A DNA stretch of 18,351 nt from Bacillota bacterium (GTDB lineage: Bacteria; Bacillota; Clostridia; Lachnospirales; Cellulosilyticaceae), in contig JAEZJJ010000096.1 in NCBI GenBank assembly GCA_023436395.1, positions 1 through 18,351 of the forward strand, read 5' to 3'. The notes beneath the pieces were generated by a model. That model saw only the letters and a list, made by a program, of their open reading frames with translations, ran no database searches and had not been told where the DNA came from. This document shows positions 5,565 to 13,919 of the stretch, piece by piece. Within the stretch, counting starts at the first letter, position 1; the number at the start of each line of letters is the position of its first letter. Both the position numbers and the translations under genes were made by a program.

Positions 5565-7208
5565 ATGTTATCAGGTATATTAATAGGGGTTCAGTTGTTC
5601 TTTTCATGTATAATAGGGATATATTTTTTTCTACAACTTAAAAATCAAACAACATCGAAATCTAATATTTTTAAAGATTCTATGATTAAATGGGAAAAAA
5701 TACAAGCCTTAAGGAAAATTTCATTAACACCCCCATTATCAGAAAAAGTAAGGCCTAAAAGTGAAAAGGACATTATAGGACAGAATGATGGCTTGCAAGC
5801 TTTAAAAATTGCTTTGTGTGGGCCGAGTCCACAGCATATTTTAATTTATGGTGCGCCAGGGATTGGTAAAACTGCAGCTGCTAGAATTGCATTAGATATT
5901 GCTAAGGATTCATCAGGGACACCTTTTAAGAAAAATGCAAAGTTTATTGAAATTGATGCAACGACCTTGAGATTTGATGAAAGAAGTATAGCAGATCCAC
6001 TTATGGGTTCAGTACATGATCCTATATACCAAGGAGCAGGAGCTTATGGTCCGGCAGGAGTACCACAGCCTAAACCAGGAGCAGTTACAAAAGCTCATGG
6101 TGGGGTTTTATTTATAGATGAAATAGGTGAACTTCATCAGGTTCAAATGAATAAGCTTTTAAAGGTATTAGAAGATAGAAAGGTGTTTCTAGAAAGCTCT
6201 TATTATTCTGAGAGTGATGAGAATGTTCCAAGAGATATTCATGATATATTTAAAAATGGACTACCAGCAGATTTTAGACTCATAGGTGCAACGACTAGAA
6301 ATCCAGAAGATTTACCACCTGCATTACGCTCTAGGTGCACAGAAATTTTCTTTAGGGATTTAAGTTATGATGATATTATGGCTATAGTAGAGAATGTTAC
6401 TATGAGAGAAGAAATGACTATAGCAAAAGGAGCAAAAGAACTCATTGGTCAATACGCTTATAACGGAAGAGATGCGGTTAATATGTTACAGACTTCTTTT
6501 AGTTTAGTGCATCTAGAAGGAAGAGTGGAAATCATAGAAAAAGATGTAGAATGGGTGATTCAAACAGGTAGATATACAGCAAGGCTTAGTCAAAAGGTTG
6601 ATCCTAAAAAGTCAGTTGGGAAAGTAAATGGATTAGGCATTATAGGAACTAATAAGGGGATAGTGTTAGGTGTAGAAGCTGTCACTAAGAAGGTTGGCTT
6701 AGAACAAGCAGAAATGAAAGTAACAGGCATTATTGAAGAAGAAGAACTGCATATGAAGCAAAGTAGCTCTAAAAGAAAAAGTATGGCGGCAAATTCTGTA
6801 GAAAATGTACTCACGGTATTAAAAATGCGTTATAATGTTAATACCAAGGAATATTTAATGCATGTCAACTTTTCATCAGGCATCCCAATTGATGGGCCAT
6901 CAGCTGGTATTGCTATGTTTACAGTATTATATTCGGCACTATTTGATAAACCTATTCCAGGAGATGTTGCTATGACAGGAGAAATCTCCTTAAAAGGCAA
7001 GGTCTGTCCTGTAGGTGGTGTTTACGAAAAATTAGTAGCAGCAAAAGAAGCGGGTGTAAAAAAAGTATTTATTCCTAAAGCAAATATGAAAAAAGTATTT
7101 GAAACAATAGATATAGAGATTATTCCTGTTGAGGAAATAGATGAAATTATATGTACTTTATTTGAGCAAGATGTGATTGATAAAGCAAATGAAATATTAC
7201 ATGCATAA
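5565..7208 (+). CDS. lonB: ATP-dependent protease LonB (membrane-anchored, sporulation-type)
   Basis: This 547-residue Lon protease lacks the large N-terminal LON substrate domain and instead begins with a hydrophobic segment at about residues 4-24, probably a membrane anchor. The AAA+ module has Walker A GAPGIGKT at 96-103 and Walker B LFIDEIGE at 182-189. The C-terminal Lon protease domain has the Ser446-Lys489 dyad, with Ser in DGPSAGI and Lys in YEKLVAAK, at the 43-residue spacing seen in Lon enzymes. This is the LonB architecture of endospore-forming Firmicutes. AGGAGGA lies before the ATG at correct distance. It is followed 42 bases later by lonA. The candidate sigma-F promoter at 5501-5529 suggests forespore expression. 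Confidence 0.95.
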   Translation: MLSGILIGVQLFFSCIIGIYFFLQLKNQTTSKSNIFKDSMIKWEKIQALRKISLTPPLSEKVRPKSEKDIIGQNDGLQALKIALCGPSPQHILIYGAPGIGKTAAARIALDIAKDSSGTPFKKNAKFIEIDATTLRFDERSIADPLMGSVHDPIYQGAGAYGPAGVPQPKPGAVTKAHGGVLFIDEIGELHQVQMNKLLKVLEDRKVFLESSYYSESDENVPRDIHDIFKNGLPADFRLIGATTRNPEDLPPALRSRCTEIFFRDLSYDDIMAIVENVTMREEMTIAKGAKELIGQYAYNGRDAVNMLQTSFSLVHLEGRVEIIEKDVEWVIQTGRYTARLSQKVDPKKSVGKVNGLGIIGTNKGIVLGVEAVTKKVGLEQAEMKVTGIIEEEELHMKQSSSKRKSMAANSVENVLTVLKMRYNVNTKEYLMHVNFSSGIPIDGPSAGIAMFTVLYSALFDKPIPGDVAMTGEISLKGKVCPVGGVYEKLVAAKEAGVKKVFIPKANMKKVFETIDIEIIPVEEIDEIICTLFEQDVIDKANEILHA

Positions 7209-7236
7209 GGACTAATATAGAAGTGGCAATTTTTTT

Positions 7237-7246
7237 AGAGGGTGGG
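7237..7246 (+). promoter_or_regulatory. Ribosome binding site that decides the lonA start
   Basis: The purine-rich AGAGGGTGGG sits four bases before ATG 7251. An in-frame GTG at 7242 lies inside this site and has only a T-run upstream, so ATG 7251 is preferred. Confidence 0.7.
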
Positions 7247-7250
7247 AAAA

Positions 7251-9554
7251 ATGAAAAAAGAGATAAAAGATATACCGGTACTTCCCTTAAGAGGAGTAAC
7301 AATATTTCCAGAAATGGTAATGCATTTTGATGTAGGTAGAGAAAAATCATTAAAGGCAATACAAGAAGCTATGAGACAAGATGAGGTCATCTTGGCTGTA
7401 TCACAAAAAGATGCAGATGTAGATGAACCAAATCAAGAGGATTTATATGAAATTGGAACCCTAGTAGAGATTAAACAAACAGTTAAGGTGGGAGAAGATC
7501 AACTTAAAGTGCTTGTTAAAGGGACTGCTAGGGCGAAAATTTTATCTATTCAAGAAGAAGACTATATAAGTGCAGATATTGAGATTATTAATGATAGACC
7601 TGTAGGTGACAGTAAAGAAGAACAGGCTCTTATACGTACTATTGCGGAGTTGTTTGAAAAGTATGCCTCTATTAATCCTAAAATTACAGATGAGGTACTG
7701 TATGGTATACTAGGTCTTAAAGATAGTATAGAAATGATGGATATTATCATAGGACATATTGTTTTAGAAGTAGACAAAAAGCAAGCTATTTTAGGATGTT
7801 TAGATATTAAGGAACGTATGTTTAAAATTATAACTGTCTTAGAATCTGAAATTGAAATCTTAAGTTTGCAAAAAGATATTTATACCAAAGTAAAGGCAAA
7901 TATAGATCAAGCGCAGAAGGAATATTTCTTAAGAGAACAAGTAAAGATTATTCAAGAACAATTGGGGGATAAAGAAGGCCTTCAAGGTGATATTGAAAAA
8001 TATAACCAAAAATTAGGCAATGTACCACAGAGTGTAAAAGAAAAGGTAGAAAAGGAAATAAGAAAATTAAAAAATACGCCATCAAGTTCACCAGATAGTG
8101 GTAATATTAGAACCTATATAGAAACAGTTCTAGATATTCCTTGGAATGTATATACACATGAGAATATTGAGTTAAAGAAGGCCTCAGAGATACTAGACAA
8201 GGAACACTATGGACTTGAGAAAGTTAAAGAAAGAGTATTAGAATACCTAGCAGTTAGAAGCTTAGCAGAGGAATCACCAGCACCAATATTGTGCTTGGTA
8301 GGACCGCCAGGAGTAGGGAAGACCTCTATTGCTAAATCCATTGCTCATGCTACTGGAAGAAACGATGTACGTATTTCTTTAGGAGGGGTGAGAGATGAAG
8401 CTGAAATAAGAGGACATCGAAGAACCTATGTAGGGGCAATACCAGGGCGTTTTGTGTATGGTATATCTGAAGCAAAATCCATGAATCCCCTTATTTTATT
8501 AGATGAAATTGACAAAATGGCAGGAGATTTCAAAGGTGACCCCGCAGCAGCTCTACTAGAAATTTTAGATAGCAAGCAAAATCATAGTTTTAAAGATCAT
8601 TACTTAGAACTTCCTTTAGATTTATCTAAAGTATTATTTGTAGCAACAGCTAATAGTTTAGGCGGTATTCCAAAACCTTTATTAGATCGTATGGAGGTTA
8701 TAGAGGTAGGGAGTTATACGAGCCTTGAAAAATTAGAGATTGCAGCAAAATACTTACTTCCAAATCAATTAAAGGCACATCATTTAGATAAGAAGCAATT
8801 AAAATGTTCAAGAGCGAACTTACTTTATATAATTGAGCATTATACTAAAGAAGCAGGTGTAAGAAATTTAGAAAGAATTATTGCTCAAATTTGTAGAAAA
8901 GTAGCAAGAGACTTAGTAGAAAAAGATGTAAGTAGCATACAGATTACACCAAAAAAATTAGAGGCCTATTTAGGAAGTTCACGTTTTGAGTTTGAGCTTA
9001 AAAATAAAACGCCAGAGGTTGGGATTGTAAGAGGTTTGGCTTGGACAAGTGTAGGTGGTGATACACTATCTATTGAGGTAAACTGCATGAAGGGAAAAGG
9101 ACAACTTGAGTTAACAGGACAAATGGGAGATGTAATGAAAGAGTCAGCTAAGGCAGCAATGAGTTATATTCGATCAAAGGTAAGTGAGTTAGGTATAGCA
9201 GATGATTTTTACGTGAAAAATGATTTGCATATTCATATCCCTGAAGGTGCAGTACCTAAAGATGGTCCTTCAGCAGGGATCACCATGGCAACTGCAATGA
9301 TTTCAGCACTTACAAATCAACCTGTAAAGGCAGATATTGCAATGACAGGAGAAATTACGATTAGAGGTAGAGTATTACCTATTGGTGGATTAAAAGAGAA
9401 GTTATTAGCTGCAAAGCGTGCTAAGATTAAGCATGTTATTGTACCAGAACAAAATAAAAAGAATGTGGAAGAGCTAGAAAAACATATTGTTGAAGGTTTA
9501 GAGATTAGCTTTGTTCGTACCATGGATGAAGTCTTAAAGTATGTTTTTGCATAG
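7251..9554 (+). CDS. lon: ATP-dependent protease La (LonA)
   Basis: LonA is a soluble hexameric AAA+ serine protease that degrades misfolded and selected regulatory proteins. The 767 residues contain, in order, the N-terminal LON domain (about 5-200, starting IPVLPLRGVTIFPEM), a helical linker, and the AAA+ module with Walker A GPPGVGKT at 351-358, the ISLGGVRDEAEIRGH pore region and Walker B ILLDEIDK at 415-422. The protease domain carries Ser674 in DGPSAGIT and Lys717 in KEKLLAAK. The length is typical of Bacillus and Clostridium LonA. The frame extends three codons further to a GTG, but the ribosome binding site favours ATG 7251. engB follows after 18 bases, so lonA and engB are one transcript, perhaps together with lonB. 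Confidence 0.97.
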   Translation: MKKEIKDIPVLPLRGVTIFPEMVMHFDVGREKSLKAIQEAMRQDEVILAVSQKDADVDEPNQEDLYEIGTLVEIKQTVKVGEDQLKVLVKGTARAKILSIQEEDYISADIEIINDRPVGDSKEEQALIRTIAELFEKYASINPKITDEVLYGILGLKDSIEMMDIIIGHIVLEVDKKQAILGCLDIKERMFKIITVLESEIEILSLQKDIYTKVKANIDQAQKEYFLREQVKIIQEQLGDKEGLQGDIEKYNQKLGNVPQSVKEKVEKEIRKLKNTPSSSPDSGNIRTYIETVLDIPWNVYTHENIELKKASEILDKEHYGLEKVKERVLEYLAVRSLAEESPAPILCLVGPPGVGKTSIAKSIAHATGRNDVRISLGGVRDEAEIRGHRRTYVGAIPGRFVYGISEAKSMNPLILLDEIDKMAGDFKGDPAAALLEILDSKQNHSFKDHYLELPLDLSKVLFVATANSLGGIPKPLLDRMEVIEVGSYTSLEKLEIAAKYLLPNQLKAHHLDKKQLKCSRANLLYIIEHYTKEAGVRNLERIIAQICRKVARDLVEKDVSSIQITPKKLEAYLGSSRFEFELKNKTPEVGIVRGLAWTSVGGDTLSIEVNCMKGKGQLELTGQMGDVMKESAKAAMSYIRSKVSELGIADDFYVKNDLHIHIPEGAVPKDGPSAGITMATAMISALTNQPVKADIAMTGEITIRGRVLPIGGLKEKLLAAKRAKIKHVIVPEQNKKNVEELEKHIVEGLEISFVRTMDEVLKYVFA

Positions 9555-9572
9555 GCTTAAAGGAGAAGTAAG

Positions 9573-10163
9573 ATGAATGTAACAAAAGCAGAAATGATTA
9601 TAACAGCAGGATTGGCATCCCAATTTCCCGTACATGATATGCCTGAGATTGCTTTTGCAGGAAAATCAAATGTAGGCAAATCATCATTATTAAATGCCAT
9701 GCTCAATCGCAAGTCGTTAGCAAGAACAAGTTCTCAACCAGGTAAAACACAAACTATTAATTTTTATAGTGTGCAAGATACATTTATGTTTGTAGACTTA
9801 CCAGGATATGGGTATGCAAAGGTATCTAAGGCAGATAGGGAACGTTGGGGAAAGCTTATTGAAGGATATTTAGAAAAAAGAGAACAGCTAAAAAAGATTA
9901 TTCTACTTATTGATATCAGACATGAAGTTGGCAATAACGATAAAATGATGTATGATTGGATTAAGCACTATCATAATGAAGTGATTATAGTTGCTACCAA
10001 GATGGACAAGATTAAGAGAAGTCAAGTGCAAAAACACTTATCCATGATTAGAAAAGGACTTAATCTAATGCCAGAAGATAAATTAATAGGATTTTCTTCG
10101 GAGACAAAGCAAGGAAGAGAAGAACTTTGGAAAGTCATAGAGGAAATGCATGAGATTGACTAG
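9573..10163 (+). CDS. engB: Ribosome biogenesis GTP-binding protein EngB (YsxC/YihA)
   Basis: EngB is a TRAFAC-class GTPase needed for late assembly of the 50S ribosomal subunit. The 196-residue chain is a lone G domain: G1 GKSNVGKS at 30-37, G3 DLPGYG at 75-80 (diagnostic of EngB), G4 TKMDK at 142-146 and a G5-like FSSETKQG near the C-terminus. AAAGGAG is seven bases before the ATG. The lonA-engB pairing is conserved across many Firmicutes. Nothing in the sequence is unusual. Confidence 0.97.
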   Translation: MNVTKAEMIITAGLASQFPVHDMPEIAFAGKSNVGKSSLLNAMLNRKSLARTSSQPGKTQTINFYSVQDTFMFVDLPGYGYAKVSKADRERWGKLIEGYLEKREQLKKIILLIDIRHEVGNNDKMMYDWIKHYHNEVIIVATKMDKIKRSQVQKHLSMIRKGLNLMPEDKLIGFSSETKQGREELWKVIEEMHEID

Positions 10164-10200
10164 GTAGATAGGACTTAAGATTTCTTATGGGGGGTTAATC

Positions 10201-11361
10201 ATGAATAAATCTGATAAATATTATTTAAAACAAGGTAAGCTAGAGCTTTCTATGTTAGAGGACGAGGAGGATGAATTAGAACTAAGAAATTCTATTCAGA
10301 GACCATCAAAGAAAGATTTGTTTGTAGACTTAGAATTTCCATATAGTAAAAGACTTAAAGATAACTCGCTAAAAACATTACGTGCTAAAGAACCTAAGCT
10401 TAAAGTAACGAAAGATATTTCCAATACCTTGCATATGATGGGACAGTTTTTAACTAAGTCAGATGAAGGTGAAATAGATCCTGTAAAAGTAGTACCACCT
10501 AGGCGAAGTATAAATACTGCTAAAGCCCAGAAATTAGAACAGATTGCAAGTACATTAAAAATACAAGAGGTTGAATTACCTCCTAGGGTAATTGAAAAAG
10601 AAGAGGTAGTTGAGAAAGTAAGTGAACTTAGTAGTAGAGAAGAAACGCCTTTTGAAAGTCTATCAGGGGAAAGGCTAAAGGAAAAAATCTCTGTGGGAAT
10701 ACCTAATCAGGAGCAGCTCAGTGAAGACGCGTTAGAGGCAAGATCAGTATTGAAAGATGAGATCAATACCGAAATAAATGAGTTATTAGCAGAAGAAAAA
10801 GAATTGGAAGCTTATTCACAAACCAGTAGGCAAGAAGAGCAAGAGCTACAAATAAATAAGAGTGCTCAAATACAAGAAATGGTGCAAGAAGAAATAGAGC
10901 AAGAAGAAATAGAACAAAAAGAAATAGAACAAAAAGAAATAGAGCAAGAAGAAATAGAGCAAAAAGAAATAGAGCAAAAAGAAATAGAGCAAGAAGAGAT
11001 AGAAGAAAAAGAAATAGAACAAGAAGAAATAGAACAAGAAGAAATTAGTGCTGAAGAAATAATAGAAGATATCAAAAAAGAAACCATAGAAGACGTATTA
11101 GATAAAAATGAGTCGAAACTATCTGCTATTGAAAGAAAAATGGAACAGGTGTATCCTAATGAAGGTAATTTAGTAGATTTAGAAAAGAAAAATACAATAG
11201 AAGAAGAAATAGTAAAAGAAAATACTAAGGAGTTAAAGCAGAAGGATATTGACCAAATAATAAAAGGTTTTTTTGGAAAAAGTATATGTCAATACCCTTT
11301 TGCAAAAGAATTAAAAAAGCACATAGATAAACAAATCTCTTTAATTGAGAATTATGAGTAA
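10201..11361 (+). CDS. Acidic protein of unknown function with (E/K)EIEQ pentapeptide array
   Basis: I do not recognise this 386-residue protein. It has no signal peptide or membrane segment. The N-terminal third is basic-acidic mixed and contains several Lys/Arg/Pro patches (around residues 25-75 and 95-105). Residues 110-229 are Glu-rich and probably helical. Residues 230-279 are ten perfect-register copies of (E/K)-E-I-E-(Q/E), followed by EEISA. The last 50 residues (from about KQKDIDQIIKGFFGK to the end) look like a compact helical tail with the only aromatic-rich patch. GGGGGG lies six bases before the ATG and engB ends 37 bases upstream, so it is probably the last gene of the lon-engB transcript. 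I see no terminator before the tRNA promoter. A scaffold or coiled-coil role is only a guess. Confidence 0.75.
   Translation: MNKSDKYYLKQGKLELSMLEDEEDELELRNSIQRPSKKDLFVDLEFPYSKRLKDNSLKTLRAKEPKLKVTKDISNTLHMMGQFLTKSDEGEIDPVKVVPPRRSINTAKAQKLEQIASTLKIQEVELPPRVIEKEEVVEKVSELSSREETPFESLSGERLKEKISVGIPNQEQLSEDALEARSVLKDEINTEINELLAEEKELEAYSQTSRQEEQELQINKSAQIQEMVQEEIEQEEIEQKEIEQKEIEQEEIEQKEIEQKEIEQEEIEEKEIEQEEIEQEEISAEEIIEDIKKETIEDVLDKNESKLSAIERKMEQVYPNEGNLVDLEKKNTIEEEIVKENTKELKQKDIDQIIKGFFGKSICQYPFAKELKKHIDKQISLIENYE
10888..11052 (+). repeat. 15-bp tandem repeat, about 11 units, coding (E/K)EIEQ
   Basis: Ten consecutive 15-bp units (10888-11037), variants of GAAGAAATAGAGCAA, keep the reading frame, and an eleventh diverged unit (EEISA) ends at 11052. 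The units differ by single bases, so copy-number change by slippage or unequal recombination would stay in frame. Confidence 0.85.
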
Positions 11362-11387
11362 AAAATATATTTTTCAAATCGAATATG

Positions 11388-11419
11388 TTGACACTAAAAA
11401 TAAAATATGATAATATAAT
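11388..11419 (+). promoter_or_regulatory. Sigma-A promoter of the tRNA pair
   Basis: A perfect TTGACA is at 11388-11393. Downstream, TAATAT (11411-11416, spacing 17) overlaps a perfect TATAAT (11414-11419, spacing 20). The first tRNA begins 33 bases after the -10 region. Confidence 0.75.
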
Positions 11420-11451
11420 CTTCGTCGGATAACCAAGTCCACGTAGATTAT

Positions 11452-11524
11452 GCGCGAATGGCTCAGTTGGTAGAGCATCTCCTTGCCAAGGAGAGGGTCG
11501 CGGGTTCGAGTCCCGTTTCGCGCT
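11452..11524 (+). tRNA. tRNA-Gly (anticodon GCC)
   Basis: This is a full cloverleaf. The acceptor GCGCGAA pairs with TTCGCGC, the D arm is GCTC..GAGC, the anticodon stem TCTCC/GGAGA holds the loop TTGCCAA (anticodon GCC), and the T arm GCGGG/CCCGT holds TTCGAGT. The discriminator base is T. CCA is not encoded, so it must be added after transcription. It is read by the promoter at 11388 together with tRNA-Pro four bases downstream. Confidence 0.97.
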
Positions 11525-11528
11525 CTTC

Positions 11529-11603
11529 CGGGGTGTGGCTCAGTTTGGCTAGAGCGCCTGATTTGGGATCAGGAGGTCGCAGGTTCGAGTCCTGTCACCC
11601 CGA
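11529..11603 (+). tRNA. tRNA-Pro (anticodon TGG)
   Basis: This is a full cloverleaf. The acceptor CGGGGTG pairs with CACCCCG, the D arm is GCTC..GAGC, the anticodon stem CCTGA/TCAGG holds the loop TTTGGGA (anticodon TGG), and the T arm GCAGG/CCTGT holds TTCGAGT. The discriminator base is A and CCA is not encoded. The C1-G72 pair is typical of bacterial tRNA-Pro. Confidence 0.97.
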
Positions 11604-11616
11604 TTTAATTTTAATG

Positions 11617-11669
11617 AAAAAACCTTTGAAGCTTGTTGAAAATAAGCCTTCAAAGGTTTTTTGTTTTTT
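11617..11669 (+). terminator. Intrinsic terminator of the tRNA pair
   Basis: Arms 11617-11631 and 11648-11662 pair perfectly over 15 bp, and 3 more pairs follow after a one-base bulge (11632-11634 with 11644-11646). The tail is GTTTTTTA. Confidence 0.92.
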
Positions 11670-11699
11670 AGGAGACAATCTACCAACCTGTACTCAATG

Positions 11700-11737
11700 A
11701 TAAAAGAGTAGCCAAGGATGCCTAGCTACTCTTTTAT
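11700..11737. terminator. Two-way hairpin terminator overlapping the end of the DUF4364 gene
   Basis: Arms 11700-11712 and 11725-11737 are a perfect 13-bp inverted repeat with A-rich and T-rich outer ends, so it can act on both strands. It contains the stop codon of the minus-strand gene (11734-11736) and probably ends that transcript. Confidence 0.75.
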
Positions 11738-12258
11738 TTAGAAAGTAAATGCAGAATTTCACCATATAACTCTGTAGCATTCGTTTTCCATTTGTTACAA
11801 AGTTCTACTGCTTGCTTTTTAGAACCTACATTAATACTTAGATCAATAAGAGTGGAATGATTTTCTGTTACTTTACAATGGACCATATACTCATTTACTT
11901 TATTAGGTGTATATTCAGCATGAATATCTAATTCACTCTTAAATTTTCTCCAGTTGTTTTCTATAAATAAATCCAGTTCTTTTCTTATAAACTCAGGAAT
12001 ACGAGATGAGAAAAATTCTAAGGCTTCTTCTCCTTTGGCACTAATTTCAAAGTAAGATGCATTGCTCTGTTTGGAGATCGTAATAAACTTAGATGTTTCA
12101 AGCTCAGTCAAATACTGCTGAAGTGAAAAGTAATCTGTGTAACCTCTTTCAAGAATGATTTGGGTCATCTGAGATAAAGAAAGAGGCATTTTTACTTGCG
12201 ATAAAAGATAGAGTACGATGAGTTTGTTGACTGTAAAGTCTTCATGATTAATATTCAC
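11734..12258 (-). CDS. DUF4364 family protein (winged-helix-like)
   Basis: The sequence matches the DUF4364 pattern of Clostridia. The N-terminal stretch (DFTVNKLIVLYLLSQV, then SQMTQIILERGYTDYFSLQQ) looks like a winged-helix domain, with a wing around FITISKQSNASYFEIS. A helical segment and a C-terminal strand-rich part ending in a helix (KWKTNATELYGEILHLL) follow. The role of the family is not established; a regulator is likely from the fold. The open frame extends five codons further to 12273, but AGGAGG (12265-12270) lies inside that extension six bases before GTG 12258, so GTG is the start and the protein has 174 residues. Confidence 0.88.
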   Translation of the reverse strand: MNINHEDFTVNKLIVLYLLSQVKMPLSLSQMTQIILERGYTDYFSLQQYLTELETSKFITISKQSNASYFEISAKGEEALEFFSSRIPEFIRKELDLFIENNWRKFKSELDIHAEYTPNKVNEYMVHCKVTENHSTLIDLSINVGSKKQAVELCNKWKTNATELYGEILHLLSK

Positions 12259-12264
12259 AACTTG

Positions 12265-12270
12265 CCTCCT
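12265..12270 (-). promoter_or_regulatory. Ribosome binding site fixing the GTG start of the DUF4364 gene
   Basis: A perfect AGGAGG on the minus strand is six bases upstream of GTG 12258. It would be coding (Arg-Arg) if the longer frame were used. Confidence 0.8.
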
Positions 12271-12286
12271 CACACTTTTTATTATT

Positions 12287-12315
12287 ATTGTATCTTAAAA
12301 ACAGTACAAACTCAA
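12287..12315 (-). promoter_or_regulatory. Sigma-A promoter of the DUF4364 gene
   Basis: On the minus strand TTGAGT (12315-12310) and TACAAT (12292-12287) are spaced by 17 bases, upstream of the GTG at 12258. The -35 overlaps the stop codon of the upstream radical SAM gene. Confidence 0.6.
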
Positions 12316-13235
12316 TATTTGATTAAAGATTTACCTTGATAGATGTCATGTGCATTGAGATGTTTGGTGATTCCATTCAAAACATGGCGTTTATTTTTAG
12401 TCCATGTAGGCGCGATAAGATGTTCTTTAGGACCATCCCCAGTGAGGCGATGAATAACCATTTCAGGCGGTAATAAAGCTATGATTTCTCCTAAAAGGGA
12501 GATATACTCTTCTTCTGACATAATAGGAAAAGGATGAAGCTTGTAATACTGTCCTAAAGGAGAGTTATCTAAGATATGAAGCATATGTAACTTGATACCC
12601 TGTAGAGGTAATAGACTTACATAGTTAACAGAAGCAAGCATATCTTCTTTGGTTTCATGAGGGAGACCTAAAATGAGATGAACAACTATTTCGATGCCGT
12701 GAGCAGCTAATTTTTGAACAGACTCATCAAATTGTTTTAAAGAGTATCCCCGATTAATGACTTTAGCAGTAGAATCATGACATGTTTGAAGTCCAAGTTC
12801 TACCCAGAGGTGTGTACGTTTACTGAGCTTAGAGAGATAAGCAATAATCTCATCAGATAAACAATCTGGCCTAGTAGCAATAGCAAGTCCCACTACACCA
12901 GGATAAGAAAGGGCTTCCTCATATTTTTGTTTGAGCTCTTCTAGTGGTGCATAAGTATTAGTAAAGGCTTGAAAATAGGCAATATACTTAGTTGCTTCTC
13001 CCCATTTATTTGACAAAAGCTCAGTGGCTTTAGTAAGTTGACTCGTAATAAAATGTTCTTTTGAAAAGGTAAAATCTCCACTACCCCGTTCGCTGCAAAA
13101 TAAGCAACCTTTTGTAGCGAGTTTGCCATCTCTATTAGGGCAAGTGAAACCTCCATCAATAGAGAGTTTGATGACTTTACCACCATGCTTTTCACGTAAA
13201 AAGTGATTAAGTGTTGTATAGCGTTGTTTTTGCAT
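12312..13235 (-). CDS. Radical SAM protein, YhcC/TIGR01212 family
   Basis: This 307-residue protein begins with the family hallmark: a Lys/Arg-rich lead (YTTLNHFLREKHGGKVIKL) and then the cluster motif with Cys32, Cys44 and Cys47 (CPNRDG...GCLFC). That is the Elp3-like spacing, not the classic CX3CX2C. Family landmarks continue with YFQAFTNTYAP, GLAIATRPDCL, WVELGLQT and HLILGLPHET. The protein should bind a [4Fe-4S] cluster and cleave S-adenosylmethionine; the substrate of this family is not firmly known. GGGAG precedes the ATG. A terminator (13262-13300) separates it from the upstream gene, so its promoter must be in or near the short gap, but I could not identify it. Confidence 0.93.
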   Translation of the reverse strand: MQKQRYTTLNHFLREKHGGKVIKLSIDGGFTCPNRDGKLATKGCLFCSERGSGDFTFSKEHFITSQLTKATELLSNKWGEATKYIAYFQAFTNTYAPLEELKQKYEEALSYPGVVGLAIATRPDCLSDEIIAYLSKLSKRTHLWVELGLQTCHDSTAKVINRGYSLKQFDESVQKLAAHGIEIVVHLILGLPHETKEDMLASVNYVSLLPLQGIKLHMLHILDNSPLGQYYKLHPFPIMSEEEYISLLGEIIALLPPEMVIHRLTGDGPKEHLIAPTWTKNKRHVLNGITKHLNAHDIYQGKSLIKY

Positions 13236-13261
13236 AAAAGCTCCCGACTTAAGTAAAAATA

Positions 13262-13300
13262 ATAAAAAAGATAATATAAGTTTATCGCTTATATTATCTT
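13262..13300 (-). terminator. Intrinsic terminator after the 13308-13742 gene
   Basis: Arms 13268-13280 and 13288-13300 are a perfect 13-bp inverted repeat with a seven-base loop. On the minus strand the hairpin is followed by TTTTATT. Confidence 0.75.
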
Positions 13301-13307
13301 ATAGAAC

Positions 13308-13742
13308 TTAGTGGAGTGCAAGGAGCATTTCTTCTTTTCTTAGACGGATTTCTTCACAAGTATCAATCACATGCTGCCAACCTACATCCGTTGTAACTGT
13401 TCTAGAGAACTTAATAAAATCATCTCGTAAAATTTTAGTGTAGTTGATTTTAATTTGCTTTACTTCCTCTTCACTATGAGTATGACTAAGCGCTTCCAGA
13501 AATTCATTAGCCCGATGAGCAGAAACAAAAGGTAAATAGGGTTGAAGGTAGTCTAACTTTTCTTGTAGAGCCTCATAATGTTTAGCAAAGGGATTTCCCT
13601 CTACATTTTCCATATATGCAAAAAAGGCATCTAGGTTTAAAAAGGTAACATTTTTGATGGCTGAATAATCGAAGCTTTTTAACAGATGATGAAAGTCATA
13701 GAGGTGATTTTTGAGTTCCTGTTGAGTGAGTAATGGTGTCAT
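13308..13742 (-). CDS. Hypothetical protein, 144 residues
   Basis: I do not recognise this protein. It appears all-helical, has a single Cys near the C-terminus and no signal peptide or membrane segment. His, Tyr and Phe are frequent in the first half (NHLYDFHHLLKSFDY). The C-terminal half has paired charged helices (SEEEVKQIKINYTKIL, CEEIRLRKEEMLLAL). A GGGGG ribosome binding site precedes the ATG at 13740-13742. It is transcribed divergently from the two-component genes and is closed by its own terminator, so it is a single-gene unit. No function can be assigned. Confidence 0.75.
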   Translation of the reverse strand: MTPLLTQQELKNHLYDFHHLLKSFDYSAIKNVTFLNLDAFFAYMENVEGNPFAKHYEALQEKLDYLQPYLPFVSAHRANEFLEALSHTHSEEEVKQIKINYTKILRDDFIKFSRTVTTDVGWQHVIDTCEEIRLRKEEMLLALH

Positions 13743-13832
13743 ATAGATCCCCCTTAAAAGCTAATTTCAATAAAAAATTCTCTTTCTATAGCTTAGTATA
13801 TCCAGAGGGAAATGAAAAAGTGTATGTAAATT

Positions 13833-13862
13833 TTGCTTTATAAATTTTATAAGTTGTAATAT
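13833..13862 (+). promoter_or_regulatory. Weak candidate promoter of the two-component operon
   Basis: TTGCTT (13833-13838) and TAATAT (13857-13862) are spaced 18 apart, 58 bases before the response regulator start. Two copies of TTTATAA (13837-13843 and 13846-13852) lie in the spacer. The match is modest and the DNA is very AT-rich. Confidence 0.3.
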
Positions 13863-13919
13863 ATTAAAGGAAAGGATATGAGCCAATTATGCTTAAAACA
13901 ATTATAGAAAGGTGAGAAG

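Noticed and set aside
7242..7250. GTG start of LonA three codons upstream
   Set aside because: The GTG lies inside the purine-rich ribosome binding site of ATG 7251 and has only a T-run before it.
10846..11087. Phe/Tyr-rich and Ser/Ile/Cys-rich minus-strand frames opposite the EIEQ array
   Set aside because: They mirror the 15-bp repeat in other frames and have no ribosome binding site.
11362..11387. Terminator between the EIEQ-repeat gene and the tRNAs
   Set aside because: Only a loop-less A/T palindrome is present; it cannot form a stable hairpin with a T-tail.
11458..11700. 80-residue plus-strand frame
   Set aside because: It runs through two perfect tRNA cloverleaves and their terminator.
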